From NCBI GenBank assembly GCA_027625915.1, contig JANTQA010000032.1:16012001-16076000 (forward strand): 64,000 nucleotides of DNA, written 5' to 3'. This document shows, one piece after another, positions 1 to 10,645 of this stretch. Position 1 is the stretch's first letter, and each line of letters opens with the position of its first letter. The stretch is from Anaeramoeba flamelloides. Its lineage: Eukaryota; Metamonada; Anaeramoebidae. A model generated the notes under the pieces. That model was not told the origin of the DNA. It made no database searches and was given only the letters and a program-made list of their open reading frames with translations. The position numbers and the translations under genes are program-made.

Positions 1-840
1 CATATCAAAAATATCAACACAACCAATATTCAAAAACAATATTCAACATATTTCCATCAAAAATTATCAATACAATAAAAAACAAAAAAAAATCACAATA
101 ACTAAAAATCAATATAAACTTATAAAAACATATAACTTCAAAAAAGGAAATGAAAACAAAACAAAAAAGACAAAAAATTAAATAGTTTGTAAAATCAATT
201 TTTATTTCCAATTTGAATTTAAAGTATGGTAATGATGTTCTTTCAACTGTTTAAACTGTGCCCAAATTTTTGGAATCTAGTTTAGTAGTATAAGTCTATA
301 ATTTTTAAGAAACTCAACAATAAACTTAACCATCTAAAAAAATTCAGATCTAACTCAACAGATTAACTCACCTGGAAAAATAGAAAGGAAAAAAGTAAAC
401 AATACCAAAACTCCAATAAACGAAACAGATTATAAATAAATATTATTTTCAAATACAATACAAGTTTAGTATCAGAATTTATATTTTCAAAAGTTAAAAA
501 TGTGTCTAAATTGAAGGAATTTCGTCTAGATTATCATACAAATACACTCAAATTGTATTAAGTATATAAAAAAATAATAAATTGATTACAATTTGTTATC
601 TAAAAATATAATCAATTTAATTTAACAATATTTTGATAACCATACACCTAATATTTAATTATCTTATAACCCATTGCAATTTTAAAAGAACAAAATCTCT
701 ATTGAATTCAAATCACAAAAATATTTTTAATATTAAGGAAAAAAATTCATTATACTAATTAAATTCATGAAAAAAAAAAAATACTAAAAGATCTACTCTA
801 ATTTGAGATTACTCCTTTTTAAGAAATTACGATGAAAATT
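1..840. other. AT-rich stretch, no gene recognised
   Basis: The first 150 bases are G-poor and resemble the G-depleted half of the 2.7-kb repeat units described elsewhere. The minus-strand open frame at 14-211 is hydrophobic low-complexity translation of that G-poor sequence and I do not call it. Nothing else is recognisable up to the twin hairpin at 871. Confidence 0.4.
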
Positions 841-870
841 TGAGTCAATAAAGTGGAACTGAATAAATTT

Positions 871-912
871 CATTTCCACTTTAGTAGAAATGATAGGCCA
901 TCTATAGATGGC
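871..912 (+). repeat. Twin-hairpin motif, copy 1
   Basis: Two adjacent short palindromes: CATTTCCACT, TT, AGTAGAAATG, then GGCCATCT, AT, AGATGGC. This is the same design as at 2,943, 10,864, 18,887 and 25,041, with small changes. A G-poor stretch follows to about 1,140 and resumes from about 1,380 to 1,680. Confidence 0.75.
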
Positions 913-1140
913 ATGATACAAATTTCAACACAATTATACGAACACAAAACAAATAACTATAAAACACAACATTATTTTGAAATATTAACAACATACAAAA
1001 CATAATACAACATCAAAACAACAATTCATAATAACAAAATAACAAATATTAATAATCAATAAAAATAAAACCTTATTAAAACATTAACTATAATCATTAA
1101 AAATCGTAACTCAAGAAAACAACATTAACTAATAAACATA

Positions 1141-1341
1141 TACAGTCAGTTCCACTTTTAAGGCACAGACGATCAACGAAAAGTAAGGTACAATAAAAAA
1201 TCTCAAATTAAAGCACAAAATTCGGAATTTTAATTTTTATAATTTATTTTTACTAGAATCTGAATTTTATGCCTTGATTAGAGATTTTTTTTGTACCTTA
1301 CTTTTCGTTGATCGTCTGTGCCTTAAAAGTGGAACTGACTG

Positions 1342-1343
<2 letters not shown>
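1141..1343. mobile_element. Family A palindromic MITE, variant ends
   Basis: The element begins TACAGTCAGTTCCACTTTTA and ends with the inverted form ...GGAACTGACTGTA. Its two arms of about 90 bases are nearly perfect inverted repeats around a short AT spacer, so the whole unit folds back on itself. TA at both ends fits a Tc1/mariner target duplication. This copy differs from most by GTTCCAC instead of GTTTCAC in both arms and by ACGATCAACG in place of ACTTTCAACG. It sits within the G-poor part of a repeat unit and abuts a TA microsatellite at its right end. No coding capacity. Confidence 0.9.

Positions 1344-1367
<24 letters not shown>
1343..1367. repeat. (TA)n microsatellite
   Basis: A pure TA tract directly abuts the right end of the family A MITE, so the element may have inserted into a TA array or the array may have grown from its TA target duplication. 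Confidence 0.85.
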
Positions 1368-1375
<8 letters not shown>

Positions 1376-1689
1376 TCATAACACAACAATTAACAAAATA
1401 CTAAAACACAAACACATACTAATCATAAATACACTTAACAAATAATTCTAAAACAATTACAAACAACTTTAACTTCAATATCAAAATAATACAAAATTTA
1501 ATTCATTCAATAATAAATTTAATCATCAATAACATCCTATATAAGAAGACCAAAATTAAAAATTAACACTTATACATCATACAGCAAATACCACCAAAAA
1601 AATACATATTTAGAATCAATTACGATAAATTTATTATAACTCAAATCCAAATACAATTATTCAATTAAAAACTCTAAAAACTTTTTTTT

Positions 1690-2220
1690 CCATTAAAGAG
1701 TGGGTACTAAAAGTCCACCTGTTTGCCCGAATCCCTAATTTTAATTAGAGATATTGTTGAACCAAGTGAGAACTGGTCATTTCTCCCAAAAATCGGATCC
1801 GCTCCATAAATTGAGAGGGATTTTGTTCCAATTCCGTTCAGTTTTATATTGGTCAAAAAGATTCAATTCGGTCAAACGATTTCCTCAAAGAATTAGTGGT
1901 TCTAAGAAGCATAAGCCCGATTTTTAATTAAAATTACACCGTGGTGGCTATTTGAGAAAATGGTAAACAATAAGAAATAATGGTTAAGAGAATAGAACCC
2001 CGGCCTTCAGATTGTACACTGGGTTGTGTTTCCACTTACCCATACCGGTTCTCCACAAAACTTTAAAAACTTTACATTACATTTCAAATTACTTTCCAAT
2101 ATTCAAATTTGTTGAAAAGAGATCAATAAAAGTCGAAAAGAAAGTAATCTTCAAATCAAGTTAAGCATAAATAACCCCCGATTTTAGGAGTTTTGGGAAG
2201 TAGCCACTAATTTATATAAG
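1690..2220. other. GC-richer island, possible decayed tRNA-derived SINE
   Basis: This stretch is visibly less AT-rich than its surroundings. On the minus strand near 1,975-2,050 there is an A-box-like TGGGTAAGTGG and, about 30 bases on, a B-box-like GGTTCTATTCT. The spacing fits a pol III internal promoter, but I cannot fold a proper tRNA cloverleaf. No open frame is convincing. It could be a decayed SINE or unrelated. Confidence 0.25.
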
Positions 2221-2942
2221 CTAAAGTTAGGTTTGGTAACTAAATAACAATACTGAATTTTTTTTTTCTATAGAAAAGTAAAAATACCATGAGTTGGGTA
2301 CATCAAAGATTTCAGAAATAATTACTTAAAAAGATATAAATATATCACATATCTGAACTAAATATAAAAAATTTTGAACAATTTAAAAACTTGAAAGAAT
2401 AAAAATACTGCCATTACATCCAATTTGTAAATAATTTTGATTTTATAAAAATATGAAATTAATTTTTAATCTTTATTGTTTTTTTTCATTTCATTTTTTA
2501 CTCTTTAAAGTTATTTTTTTCATATGATCTCGAAAATTTCTTTTGATTAAATGATAGAAGATTAAAGTTGAGTTTTTTGAATAGAAAAATCACATATAAT
2601 TAGTTGATGATATATTTATATTTGATCGATCAACAAAAATTGTTGAAATTTCAACAAATTTAATAATACAATTATTTATTCTACATCGTTCATCATTTCA
2701 TATTATTTTGGACACCGCAATTTTTAATTTTTTTCGAAAACTTATAGTTTTTTCAGGTACATTTCTTTTTCTGATTTATCAACCCTAATCCTGAAGTTTA
2801 TTTTTTGAGATCATTTCTAAATATTCCAAGTCATAGTATTAATTCTAAAAAAATTTTTAATTTTTAGACTCTATTTAAATTTGAGAGAGAATTTAAAATT
2901 CATATACTTTTTGATCTTAATTTTAAACATATCTAATAAACT

Positions 2943-2985
2943 CATTTCTACTTTAGTAGAAATGAAAGTCCATCTTTAGATGGTC
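2943..2985 (+). repeat. Twin-hairpin motif, copy 2
   Basis: CATTTCTACT, loop TT, AGTAGAAATG is a perfect palindrome. It is followed after AAA by GTCCATCT, TT, AGATGGTC, a second one. The pair sits at the junction between the left part of R1 and its nearly G-free stretch. Confidence 0.85.
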
Positions 2986-3390
2986 TTAGAAAAAAACAAA
3001 TAAAAAAAATGCAAAAAAATAAATCTATCAACAAATACAAATCAAACCCATTAAAATATAATAAATCACAAATAAAACAAATAATATTATAAAACAATAT
3101 AAACAACCATTTCACAACACAAACAACAAATTAACAACAAACCACATACAAACACACAAAAATAAAAAATATAACAACAAATCACATTTAATAATAAAAA
3201 CAATACACCAAAAAAAATAACAAAAAAATTAAAAAACCAAAAAATATCACAAACATTAACAACAATATCAACAATACAAATTTATAATCAATACAATATA
3301 TCACCCAAACTTTACACAATGCTATTAACAAAACAAAAAAACAAATTCAAATTAAAAAAATTTCAAATTAACAATCTAATATCGTTCTTT
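2986..3390 (+). repeat. Nearly G-free tract of R1
   Basis: About 400 bases are written almost wholly with A, C and T, with only isolated G residues. The strand asymmetry starts abruptly at the twin hairpin and ends near the TTGATCCAATTCTC block. There is no open frame of note. Confidence 0.8.
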
Positions 3391-4908
3391 TTTCAAACAA
3401 TTCTTTGAAAATCCACAAAATTATCAAAATGGGATTTTGATCCAATTCTCATTAAAATTTAGAAGGGAAGTTATATATCGATATACTCCAATTTGGATCA
3501 ACATTTAATTTTTATTTTATTTTATCTATCATGAAAAAAACAAAAAAATTATAGATCGGTAAACTCGAAACACCTCCTAAAGAAACCTATTAATGAAAAA
3601 GAAAAACAATCATGATTTTTTAAGCTTGAAAAAAGCAGATCCTTTTAAATATTCTTGATAAACGACTCTAACTTTTGAAGATAGTGTGGAAATGAATTTA
3701 GATCATCGAGTTGCTTGAATTTTCAATTTGTAACCAAAAATCAGAACAATTCCTAGAAAGGAATTGTGACCTACTCTTTGTATATTCTGATTTTTGTTAC
3801 TTGGAGTTCCTTTTGGTTATTTTGGTTTTTTCTTGAAGTGAAGTTCCCATTTGGATATTTAGTGGATATTATTTACTCTGTTTTTGTTTTTTGAAAGAAT
3901 CTTCGAGTACCAAACACACTTTAGTTTGATTTGAGGCTTTTTTGATCTAATTGTTTTGTTTTGTTTTGTTTTGATTGTTTCTCTTAAAACTTCAATTTGG
4001 TATGTTCGAGAAAAAATTAGGTTGAGTTTTAGTGATAAAACAAATGTGGAATTTTCCATTTGGGGACATTTGAGAAAAGTAAATTTTGCAAAGAAAGAAT
4101 TTTTTTTTTTCTTCCTTAAAAAATTGCAAAAAATTGTTAATTTGAGAAAAAATGTCATTTATATTTTTAGGAAAGGAGAATTTTATTGGACTCAATAAAA
4201 CACCATTCAAATACTTTGACCTTTTCTTTATTCGATTTTAGAATTTGTTTTGATATAACCAAGAAATATGAAACTGTAAACAATAATTCTAAAATTTTTG
4301 CCAATTTTGATCGATTTTTGCCTTTTTTGGATGAAAATTGAATACTATTTCGTCTTGACTTACAGAAGTTAGAAATAGACTGTGGACAATTCTCACGAAA
4401 AAGGAGATATCACTCAAATCATAGAAATCACTGGAATTGTAAAAATCACCGAAATCACAGAAAACAGATTGAAATCACAAAGAAACCAATTGAAATCAAT
4501 TTTGACATTTTCTTATAAAAAAAATTCATTTTTTCCAACTTAGATCTCACTGATTAAATATTTGTTATATGTACCAACGACAAAACCTTCTTTTAAATAT
4601 ACTGATACTTGAAATTTTCAATTGCCAACATAGTCATCAAAATTTAATTACAAAAAATTCCTTTTCTGAATTTTAGAATTTTTTTTTTTTTAAATCTCTC
4701 AGAAATCATTTAATTCTATATCCAAAATTTAAACTTTGATTTGGAATTTATTTTGTATGATTGAATTTTTGTTTAAAATTTGTTCTTTAAAATGTCAAAG
4801 TTGAATAAATTATAGATTTGGAAAAATTGTTTTTTAAAAAGACCCAATTCTTATTTTGAATCAATTAAATTCAAACATCTAATATCATAAAGTAGTTAAA
4901 GAAAAGAA

Positions 4909-4970
4909 AGCCCCCTTCAGGGGGTTTGAGGGTGTAGGTAATATAGCACCTATTATGTTAGGTGCATAAT
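4909..4970 (+). repeat. GC-rich double-hairpin motif, copy 1
   Basis: GCCCCC-TTCA-GGGGG forms hairpin 1. A GTTTGAGGG linker and a GTAGGTAATAT stretch lead to hairpin 2, GCACCT-ATTATGTT-AGGTGC. The same two-hairpin layout recurs at 22,118 (+) and twice on the minus strand at 58.6-58.8 kb. It is a striking GC spike in an AT desert. Confidence 0.75.
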
Positions 4971-5065
4971 TATATATTTTTATTTTTTTTTTTTTGAAAA
5001 GAAAGAAAGCTTTGAGTTGGGTACGTATAGAATTCAGACATCATTACTTAATAAGAGAAAAATAC

Positions 5066-5124
5066 ATACATACATACACCCACACACCCACACACACACA
5101 CACACCCACACACACACACACCCA

Positions 5125-5194
<70 letters not shown>
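5066..5194. repeat. Compound (CA)n / (TA)n microsatellite
   Basis: CA repeats with CCCACA interruptions run to about 5,162 and pass directly into a TA tract. Open frames across it on both strands are only repeat translation. Confidence 0.95.
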
Positions 5195-5198
<4 letters not shown>

Positions 5199-5900
5199 CC
5201 TTTTCAAATACAAGGGCACAAAAAAAATTCAAGAATTATTCATAATTGAATGAAATAAATTGTAATATCATTCTAAAAGATATGAAATTCTTTAAAATAT
5301 AAAAAAACAAACCATCAACTGAAGATTTAAAACTCGTTAAAACAAAAACCAAAAAATTAAAATTTAACTATTTTTAAAAATTGATTTTCCCTTTTATTTG
5401 ACATAATTAATCTCATTTTATAAATTGTTGGAGGAAAAAAAATTATAAAATCATATAAAAACTGTTTGAACAAGATGAATTGGGGAAACTTTTATTTACA
5501 TTTTATTGACAACTTTTTACACATAATACTTTTGTTTGTTTAAAGTCTGATTTCAAAGATAAAGTCGTAATTCATGTGGATATTTTGTTGATATAGTTTT
5601 TTTCTCAATTTTCTCATTTTTCTTTGTTCCATATATCAATCCAATAATGGTCTTTCTAAATTCCTATATCTAGCTCATTCGATATCAAACTTAAACTGTG
5701 TCGATTTTTATACTTGTAGATTATTTACCAATTGGTTTCTTCTTATCTTTTTGTTTCATTTTCCAACTGTTTAATATCCTAAAAATAAAAAGAAACATGG
5801 AATGAAAAAATGAATACAAATCATAATTAGCTTATTAACAATCAAAATTCAAGAGTATTGATAATTTGAAATGTGTACCCTATTACTTAAAAAGATGTAT
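5195..5900. other. AT-rich stretch, nothing recognised
   Basis: No open frame or recognised repeat apart from short poly-T runs. A degenerate copy of the unit-start motif (TGTGTACCC then ATTACTTAAAAAGAT) lies near 5,873-5,900. Confidence 0.4.
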
Positions 5901-6141
5901 ATATATATACTGATAAATTGCAATTTATGTTTTAAAATTTTTTGTTGATTTTCCTTTTTGAAATTTTTATTCTCAACTTTGAATAAAGCATTTTATAGAA
6001 GACAAGTGGTAAGAAACTCTGTAAAATTAGTTGATCTACAAAATATTCTTTTTCAGTAACTGCTTGATAAGAAACAGTTCTAAGATTTATAAAAATGGAA
6101 ATTGAATTAAAAACTATTTTGAAATTTATTCGAATTTATCA

Positions 6142-6150
<9 letters not shown>
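5901..6150. mobile_element. Small element with inverted TATACTGATAAATT ends
   Basis: The left end reads TATATATACTGATAAATT. The right end carries the inverted form AATTTATCAGTATATATA near 6,130-6,150 and runs into a TA microsatellite. The enclosed 200 or so bases have no coding capacity. It looks like a MITE inserted in the TA tract at a repeat-unit start. Confidence 0.5.

Positions 6151-6177
<27 letters not shown>
6140..6177. repeat. (TA)n microsatellite
   Basis: A pure TA tract lies at the junction between the small inverted-repeat element and the partial repeat unit. Confidence 0.9.
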
Positions 6178-6180
<3 letters not shown>

Positions 6181-6560
6181 CAAAATATCAACCATTGTCC
6201 ACACATTTTAAAACAGTTAAAAGAATAAAAATCTTATATTTTTACATACAATTTGTAAATAATTAAGATTTTTCACAAAATATGAAAATTCATTTATTTG
6301 TCTATATTGTTTTGTATTCATTTCCCTTTTTATCATTTTAGTAATCTGTTTCATTTAGATCTAGAATTTTTTTTTTATTTAATGATAGAAGATTAATTTT
6401 GGGTTTTTTAAATAGAAAAATCCACATAAAATCAGTTGATGATATCTTTACATTTAATAGGTCAATAATTTATGTTGAAATTATTTAAACAAATTTAACT
6501 AATACAATTTATTGTACCTAACTCCTTTGTTTCATCATTTCATCATTTTGTATACACAGG
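6178..6560 (+). repeat. Partial 2.7-kb repeat unit, left part only
   Basis: The text matches the left part of R1 and R4 in the same orientation, for example AAAAGAATAAAAATCTTA, ACAATTTGTAAATAATT and AGTTGATGATATCTTTAC. It stops before the twin hairpin and is replaced by another dispersed repeat from about 6,590. Confidence 0.65.
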
Positions 6561-6589
6561 ATTTTTATTTTTTCGAAAGTTTCTAGTTA

Positions 6590-6725
6590 ACCAAAACTTA
6601 TTCGTAAAACCTTAGCACTTTTTAGATTCAAACCATCTATAAAATTCTAAAAAACTTAATAAAACAGCCTATTTCATTTGATCTATAGTTGTTCTAATAT
6701 TTAGAACTCTTTATTAAAACAACCT
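6590..6725 (+). repeat. Dispersed repeat, inverted copy at 25.6-25.8 kb
   Basis: The stretch with AAACCTTAGCACTTTTTAGA and TTTCATTTGATCTATAGTTG occurs in reverse complement at about 25,610-25,770, inside unit R4. No coding capacity. It is followed by two tandem copies of GGCGATCCAAAAAA at 6,731-6,766. Confidence 0.7.
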
Positions 6726-6944
6726 ATGGTGGCGATCCAAAAAAATTATGATGGCGATCCAAAAAAGGAAACAAATACCAACCTACTCAACACTTGGAGT
6801 ACAAAAAAACTTTTTAATGAAGTATTTTACTTTTTTTTACTATTTTTTTGACTCTTTCATTTCTTGTTTTTCTTTCTCTTTTTCTTTTCTTTATTTAAAT
6901 AAATTTTTTCTTTTCATTTTTTAAAGAAAAGATATCTCATGAGT

Positions 6945-7075
6945 TATAATCTTGCCTAAACTACAGCTAGGATAAAAAACTCTCTTATCAAGATTCGAGT
7001 TTCTGGCACACAGGAGTAGTTTTGTTGAATTATCTCTCTTCAAAAATAAATAAATAAATAAATAAATAAAAATAT
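6945..7075 (+). mobile_element. Candidate tRNA-derived SINE with a LINE-like tail
   Basis: An A-box-like ACTACAGCTAGGAT (about 6,960) and a B-box-like AGATTCGAGTTT (about 6,993) are spaced as in a pol III promoter. The 3' part, CACACAGGAG ... TCTCTCTTCAAAAATAAA, matches the end of the LINE tail at 10,590-10,645, and the copy ends in a TAAA repeat. Shared 3' tails are how many SINEs use a partner LINE's machinery. The boxes are imperfect and the 5' end is uncertain. Confidence 0.45.
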
Positions 7076-7366
7076 AAATAATAATATTGTTTACAATAAT
7101 GATGAAAATAAAATAGTTTATTTTTCAAACTTTAAATATTGTAAGAGTTTAAAAAAGTTACAAAATGTACCAAAAAAAAACAAATTGATTTTTATTCAAA
7201 AAAATATTTCAACATTAAAAATATTTAATTTCTTAAATAATTATTGTGTTATTATTTTTTTAAGAAAAGGAAATAATAAACTTGTAATTTGGGAAAATCT
7301 CGAAAAAATAAAAACTTTGAAAAGAATATTAATAAATAAACAAAAAAATATTCCAAATGATTTATA

Positions 7367-7567
7367 TACAGTCAGTTTCACTTATAAGGTACAAACTTTC
7401 AACGAAATTTAAGGCACAAAAAAAATCTCAAATTAAGGCACAAAATTCAAATTCTAGTAAAAATAAATTGTAAAAAAAAAAATTCCAAATTTTGTGCTTT
7501 AATTTGAGATTTATTTGTGCCTTAAATTTCCTGGAGAGTTTGTACCTTAAAAGTGAAACTGACTCTA
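7367..7567. mobile_element. Family A MITE
   Basis: Full-length palindrome from TACAGTCAGTTTCAC to GAAACTGACTCTA, with one change in the right terminus. It lies just upstream of the LINE relic. Confidence 0.9.
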
Positions 7568-7654
7568 TAAAACATTTTTTGAAGAACAAAGAAAGATAAT
7601 TAATAAAAGGTTCTAAAAAAATAAAAAATAAAAATCAAAAAATAAATATTAATA

Positions 7655-7854
7655 TACAGTCAGTTTCACTTTTAAGGCACAAACTTTAAACAAAATTTAA
7701 GGCACAAAAAAATCTCATATTAAGGTACAAATTTGGAATTTTAGTTTTTACAATTTATTTTTACTAGAATTTCTATTTTGCGCTTTAATTTGAGATTTTG
7801 ATTGTGCTTTAAATTTCGTTGAAAGTTTGTGCCTTAAAAGTAAAACTGACTGTA
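7655..7854. mobile_element. Family A MITE
   Basis: Full-length palindrome with intact TACAGTCAG and CTGACTGTA ends. The LINE endonuclease relic begins directly at its right edge, so it apparently cut into or replaced the 5' part of that LINE. Confidence 0.92.
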
Positions 7855-7855
7855 G

Positions 7856-8875
7856 CCTCTTTAAATATTTGTGGCTTGAATTATTCAAATAAAATTTCTA
7901 AATTAGAATCTTTTTTATTAAAATGTAATATCGATATTTTTTTAATATAAGAATTCAAAATAACAAAAAAAACCAACTTTCACAAATTATTTCTCGGTGA
8001 ATAAAAAATCTTATGGAAATAATGGAAATAAGGGTTTATTAATAATAATAATAATAAAGATATTTCTAGAATTTTTTCGTGAAATATTAATTGCTGATTT
8101 AGATGTAATGTGGATACAATTTACTGATTTAATCATTTATTAATATATATCGGAGAAATGACCGAAATATTGAAATTAATAAAAAAATAATAAATATCTT
8201 AAGAAAATACCAAACAAATAAAACAATTATTGGTGGTGATTTTAATTTAAATGAAAATAACATAAAATTATTTGAAAAATTTAATTTTAAAATATTTCTT
8301 AATAATAAACCAAGTAGAAAACCAAACAATTTGGATTATTTTTTAACAAATTTTAATAATTTAAAACTCAATAAATCAAAGACTATCAAAACTTTTATTA
8401 GTGATCATAATACAATTATGAATAAATTTGAAATAAACTCAAATTGTAAAATCAATGATATTTATAAAATTTTAGATATTCCAACCTTTCAAGAAGACTT
8501 TCTCCAATTCTTTTCTCAACAAAATTTTAATTTAAATGAATAAAATTTTATTTTATAAAAAAAAAATATAAACAGAAAGAAAGAATAGTATTTGTTTTTC
8601 AAACAAGATAAATTAAAAATTAATAATTTACTTTATAAATTGTTTGAGAAAAATGAAACATTACATAAAATCAAAAAAATTAATGAATTAAATTACTTAA
8701 AATTACTTAATCAAATAAATGAAGAATATAATAAAAATAAAAACTTTTGGAAAATATTAAATAAAATAAGAGAAACTTCTACAAAAATGTTTTTAAATAA
8801 TGAAACCATATTCACAGTGTATAACGATTTTGTAAAATCAATTATTCAAAAACCTAATACAGATATAATTAATTA
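7856..8875 (+). pseudogene. LINE relic: APE-type endonuclease and start of the RT linker
   Basis: Non-LTR retrotransposon remnant on the + strand. Its first codons read LNICGLNYSNKISKLESFL and ...CNIDIFLI, the opening of an apurinic-type endonuclease. Further on come IIGGDFNLNENN (about 8,215), PNNLDYFLT (about 8,325) and SDHNTI (about 8,400), the GDFN, product-strand and SDH motifs of that fold. A lysine- and asparagine-rich linker with NFWKILNKIRE (about 8,735) follows, as usual ahead of the reverse transcriptase. Several frame breaks and stops are present, and no reverse transcriptase motif follows because a MITE and then a Tc1 transposase take over at 8,876. The family differs from the 48-55 kb LINE. 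The likely 3' end of the same LINE lies at 10,449-10,645. Confidence 0.8.
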
Positions 8876-9079
8876 TACAGTCAGTTTCACTTTTAAGGAA
8901 CAAACTTTCAACGAAATTTAAGGCACAATAAAAAATCTCAAATTAAAGCACAAAATTCAAATTCTAGTAAAAATAAATTGTAAAACAAACAATTCCAAAT
9001 TTTGTACCTTAATTTGAGATTTTTTATTGTGCCTTAAATTTCGTTGAAAGTTTGTGCCTTAAAAGTGAAACTGACTGTA
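8876..9079. mobile_element. Family A MITE at a LINE/Tc1 junction
   Basis: Full-length palindrome. Its left flank is the LINE linker and its right flank is the middle of a Tc1 transposase (copy B), so the two flanks do not belong to one target. This suggests recombination between MITE copies, or a MITE sitting on a breakpoint. Confidence 0.9.
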
Positions 9080-9131
9080 CTTAAATCCAAAAAAAAAAGA
9101 AAAATTTGGAGAAGAAGAGGTGAAAATGATG

Positions 9132-9257
9132 GTATTTTTTGAAAAATTTTTTTTTAAAGTTTTTATAAAACTTCAAAAACACTTTTAAATGAAATTTAAT
9201 TTTTTTTATTCTGAACACATAAAAAAATTTATTATCAAAAAAAAAAAAAAAAAAAAA
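9132..9257 (+). other. Apparent intron in Tc1 copy B
   Basis: The codon GAT is split as G / AT. The left side reads GATG then GTATTTTTTG. After about 126 bases of AT-rich text ending in a long A run, the frame resumes with ATTCTGTTTTTG, the same exon sequence as in copies A and C. The 3' AG is lost in the A run here, while copies A and C keep it. Confidence 0.55.
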
Positions 9258-9359
9258 TTCTGTTTTTGTTGAAAAAAAAAAATTTCCAAAAAAAATCATG
9301 ATATGGGGAGCAATTGGTTATAATCTAATTTCTGATTTAATTATCCTTAAATCTTCTAT

Positions 9360-9560
9360 TACAGTCAGTTTCACTTTTAAGGTACAAACTTTCAACAAAA
9401 TTTAAGGAACAAAAAAATCTCAAATTAAGACACAAAATTTGCAATTTTTTTTTTTACAATTTATTTTTACTAGAATTTGAATTTTGTGCCTTAATTTGAG
9501 ATTTTTATTGTGCCTTAAGTTTCGTTGAAAGTTTGTGCCCTAAAAGTGAAACTGACTGTA
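9360..9560. mobile_element. Family A MITE inside Tc1 copy B
   Basis: Full-length palindrome inserted between the codons for LIILKSSI and NTDIY of the transposase. Removing it with one TA restores the reading frame seen in copy A, so this is a clean TA insertion. Confidence 0.93.
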
Positions 9561-9958
9561 ATACAGATATCTATATTAAGGATATTTTAAAACAATCAAA
9601 CATAATTCAACTCGCTAATTCAGAATATGGTGATTTGAATTGGATTTTTCAACAGGATGGAGCTCTTCCACACACTTCAAAAAAAAAAACAATTAATTAC
9701 TTAAAAAAAAGATGTATGATATTAGAACCATGCCCACCAAATTCAACTGATTTGAATCCGATAGAAAATCTTTGGTCTATCATGGACAAAAGACTTGAAA
9801 ACAAAAGACCTGATAATGAAGAACATTTTATTCAAATTTTAAAAAATGTTTGGGATTCGATTACATGGGAATTACTGGGAAATCTAATTCTTTCAATGAA
9901 TAAACGAATTCAGTTAGTAATTGAAAGAGATGCTCACTCAATTAATAGTTTTTATTAA

Positions 9959-10249
9959 TTTTTTTTTTTTTTAATTAAATATTACAATAAAATATGGTTT
10001 TTAAGAAACGTTATTTTTTATTAAAGTCACACCACTTTTTTTTTTTTAAGAATTATTTTTTAATTTTTGAGATTTTGATTTTTTAAACTATTAATTTATT
10101 ATCTAATAAGTGAGTAATAATTAAATTGTTTGTTATAATTAAGTAGAATAATAGATTTTATAAATAATTTTATGTTTTAAATTTTGGGTGTGCCAATTAT
10201 AAAAAAAATAGTTTAGAAAAATCTAGATATCTGAATTTTTTGAAAAAAA
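9959..10249. other. 3' flank of Tc1 copy B
   Basis: AT-rich sequence after the transposase stop. GGGTGTGCCAATTA near 10,187 may be the element's right terminal motif. Comparable motifs follow copies A (TGGGACCTAATG near 15,370) and C (TGGGCACCTATTA near 18,166). Confidence 0.4.
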
Positions 10250-10448
10250 TACAGTCAGTTTCACTTTTAAGGCACAAACTTTCAACGAAATTTAAGACAC
10301 AATAAAAATCTCAAATTAAAGCACAAAATTCAAATTCTAGTAAAAATAAATTGTAAAAAAAAATTCCAAATTTTGTGTATTAATTTGAGATTTTTTTGTG
10401 CCTTAAATTTCGTTGAAAGTTTGTGCCTTAAAAGTGAAACTGACTGTA
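10250..10448. mobile_element. Family A MITE
   Basis: Full-length palindrome with intact ends, lying directly against the 3' remnant of a LINE on its right. Confidence 0.93.
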
Positions 10449-10645
10449 ATATATCTAATATATTAAAAAAAATTAATAATATCAGAGATATTATTAATAA
10501 AAAGGATTCATCATGTATATTATCATTAGTAAGTGATAATAAAATTTGTGATTCTTTAACAAAATTTCTAAAAAAAGGTTTAGAAATTAGGGCACACAGG
10601 AGAAAAGCAATTTTCTCTCTTCAAAAATAAAAAAAAAAAAAAAAA
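10449..10645 (+). pseudogene. LINE 3' remnant with poly(A) tail
   Basis: An open stretch (KKINNIRDIINKKDSSCIL, then LTKFLKKGLEIRAHRRKA) runs into a stop and a tail of about 18 A residues. The closing text CACACAGGAG ... TCTCTCTTCAAAAATAAA is shared with the SINE-like insertion at 6.95-7.08 kb. I infer it is the 3' end of the LINE whose endonuclease lies at 7.86-8.88 kb. No zinc motif is visible. Confidence 0.6.

Larger units (their letters stand above)
2280..5060 (+). repeat. 2.7-kb repeat unit R1 (best preserved)
   Basis: The unit runs from a GAGTTGGGTAC motif near 2,290 to another near 5,013. In order it holds an AT-rich left part, the twin hairpin (2,943), a nearly G-free stretch (2,986-3,390), a conserved block with TTGATCCAATTCTC and CTTGAATTTTCAATTTG (3,430-3,800), an AAATCAC-rich microsatellite (4,420-4,490) and a GC-rich double hairpin (4,909-4,970). 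The same order recurs at 10.6, 18.2 and 24.4 kb. I see no gene. Overlapping open frames near 3,860-4,210 lie on both strands at once and fall in repeat sequence, so I leave them out. Confidence 0.7.
9083..9958 (+). pseudogene. Tc1/mariner-like transposase, copy B (C-terminal two thirds)
   Basis: IS630/Tc1-type DDE transposase, the enzyme that cuts and joins a DNA transposon at TA. The piece starts inside the catalytic domain at KIWRRRGEND, passes an apparent intron (9,132-9,257), then KIMIWGAIGYNL, then a family A MITE (9,360-9,560), and resumes at DIYIKDILKQ. It runs open to a TAA stop through FQQDGALPHTS (second catalytic Asp) and STDLNPIENLW (catalytic Glu). There are 34 residues between the last two catalytic positions, so DD34E. 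The N-terminal helix-turn-helix half and the first catalytic Asp are missing, cut off at the MITE at 8,876. It cannot be active as it stands. Confidence 0.9.

Noticed and set aside
3859-4210. Three overlapping open frames on both strands
   Set aside because: They lie inside repeat unit R1, overlap each other on opposite strands, and show only AT-biased composition without motifs.
2288-5060. R1 as a retroelement with terminal direct repeats
   Set aside because: The shared phrase at the two ends is only about 45 bases, diverged, and encloses no coding sequence. Recurrence in the same orientation fits tandem units better.
4994-5253. Four open frames on both strands across a microsatellite
   Set aside because: They translate CA and TA repeats (Thr-His, Ile-Tyr, Cys-Val).
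9360-9560. The MITE as a spliced intron of the transposase
   Set aside because: It begins TACAG and ends CTGTA with no GT...AG borders, and identical units occur widely outside genes.
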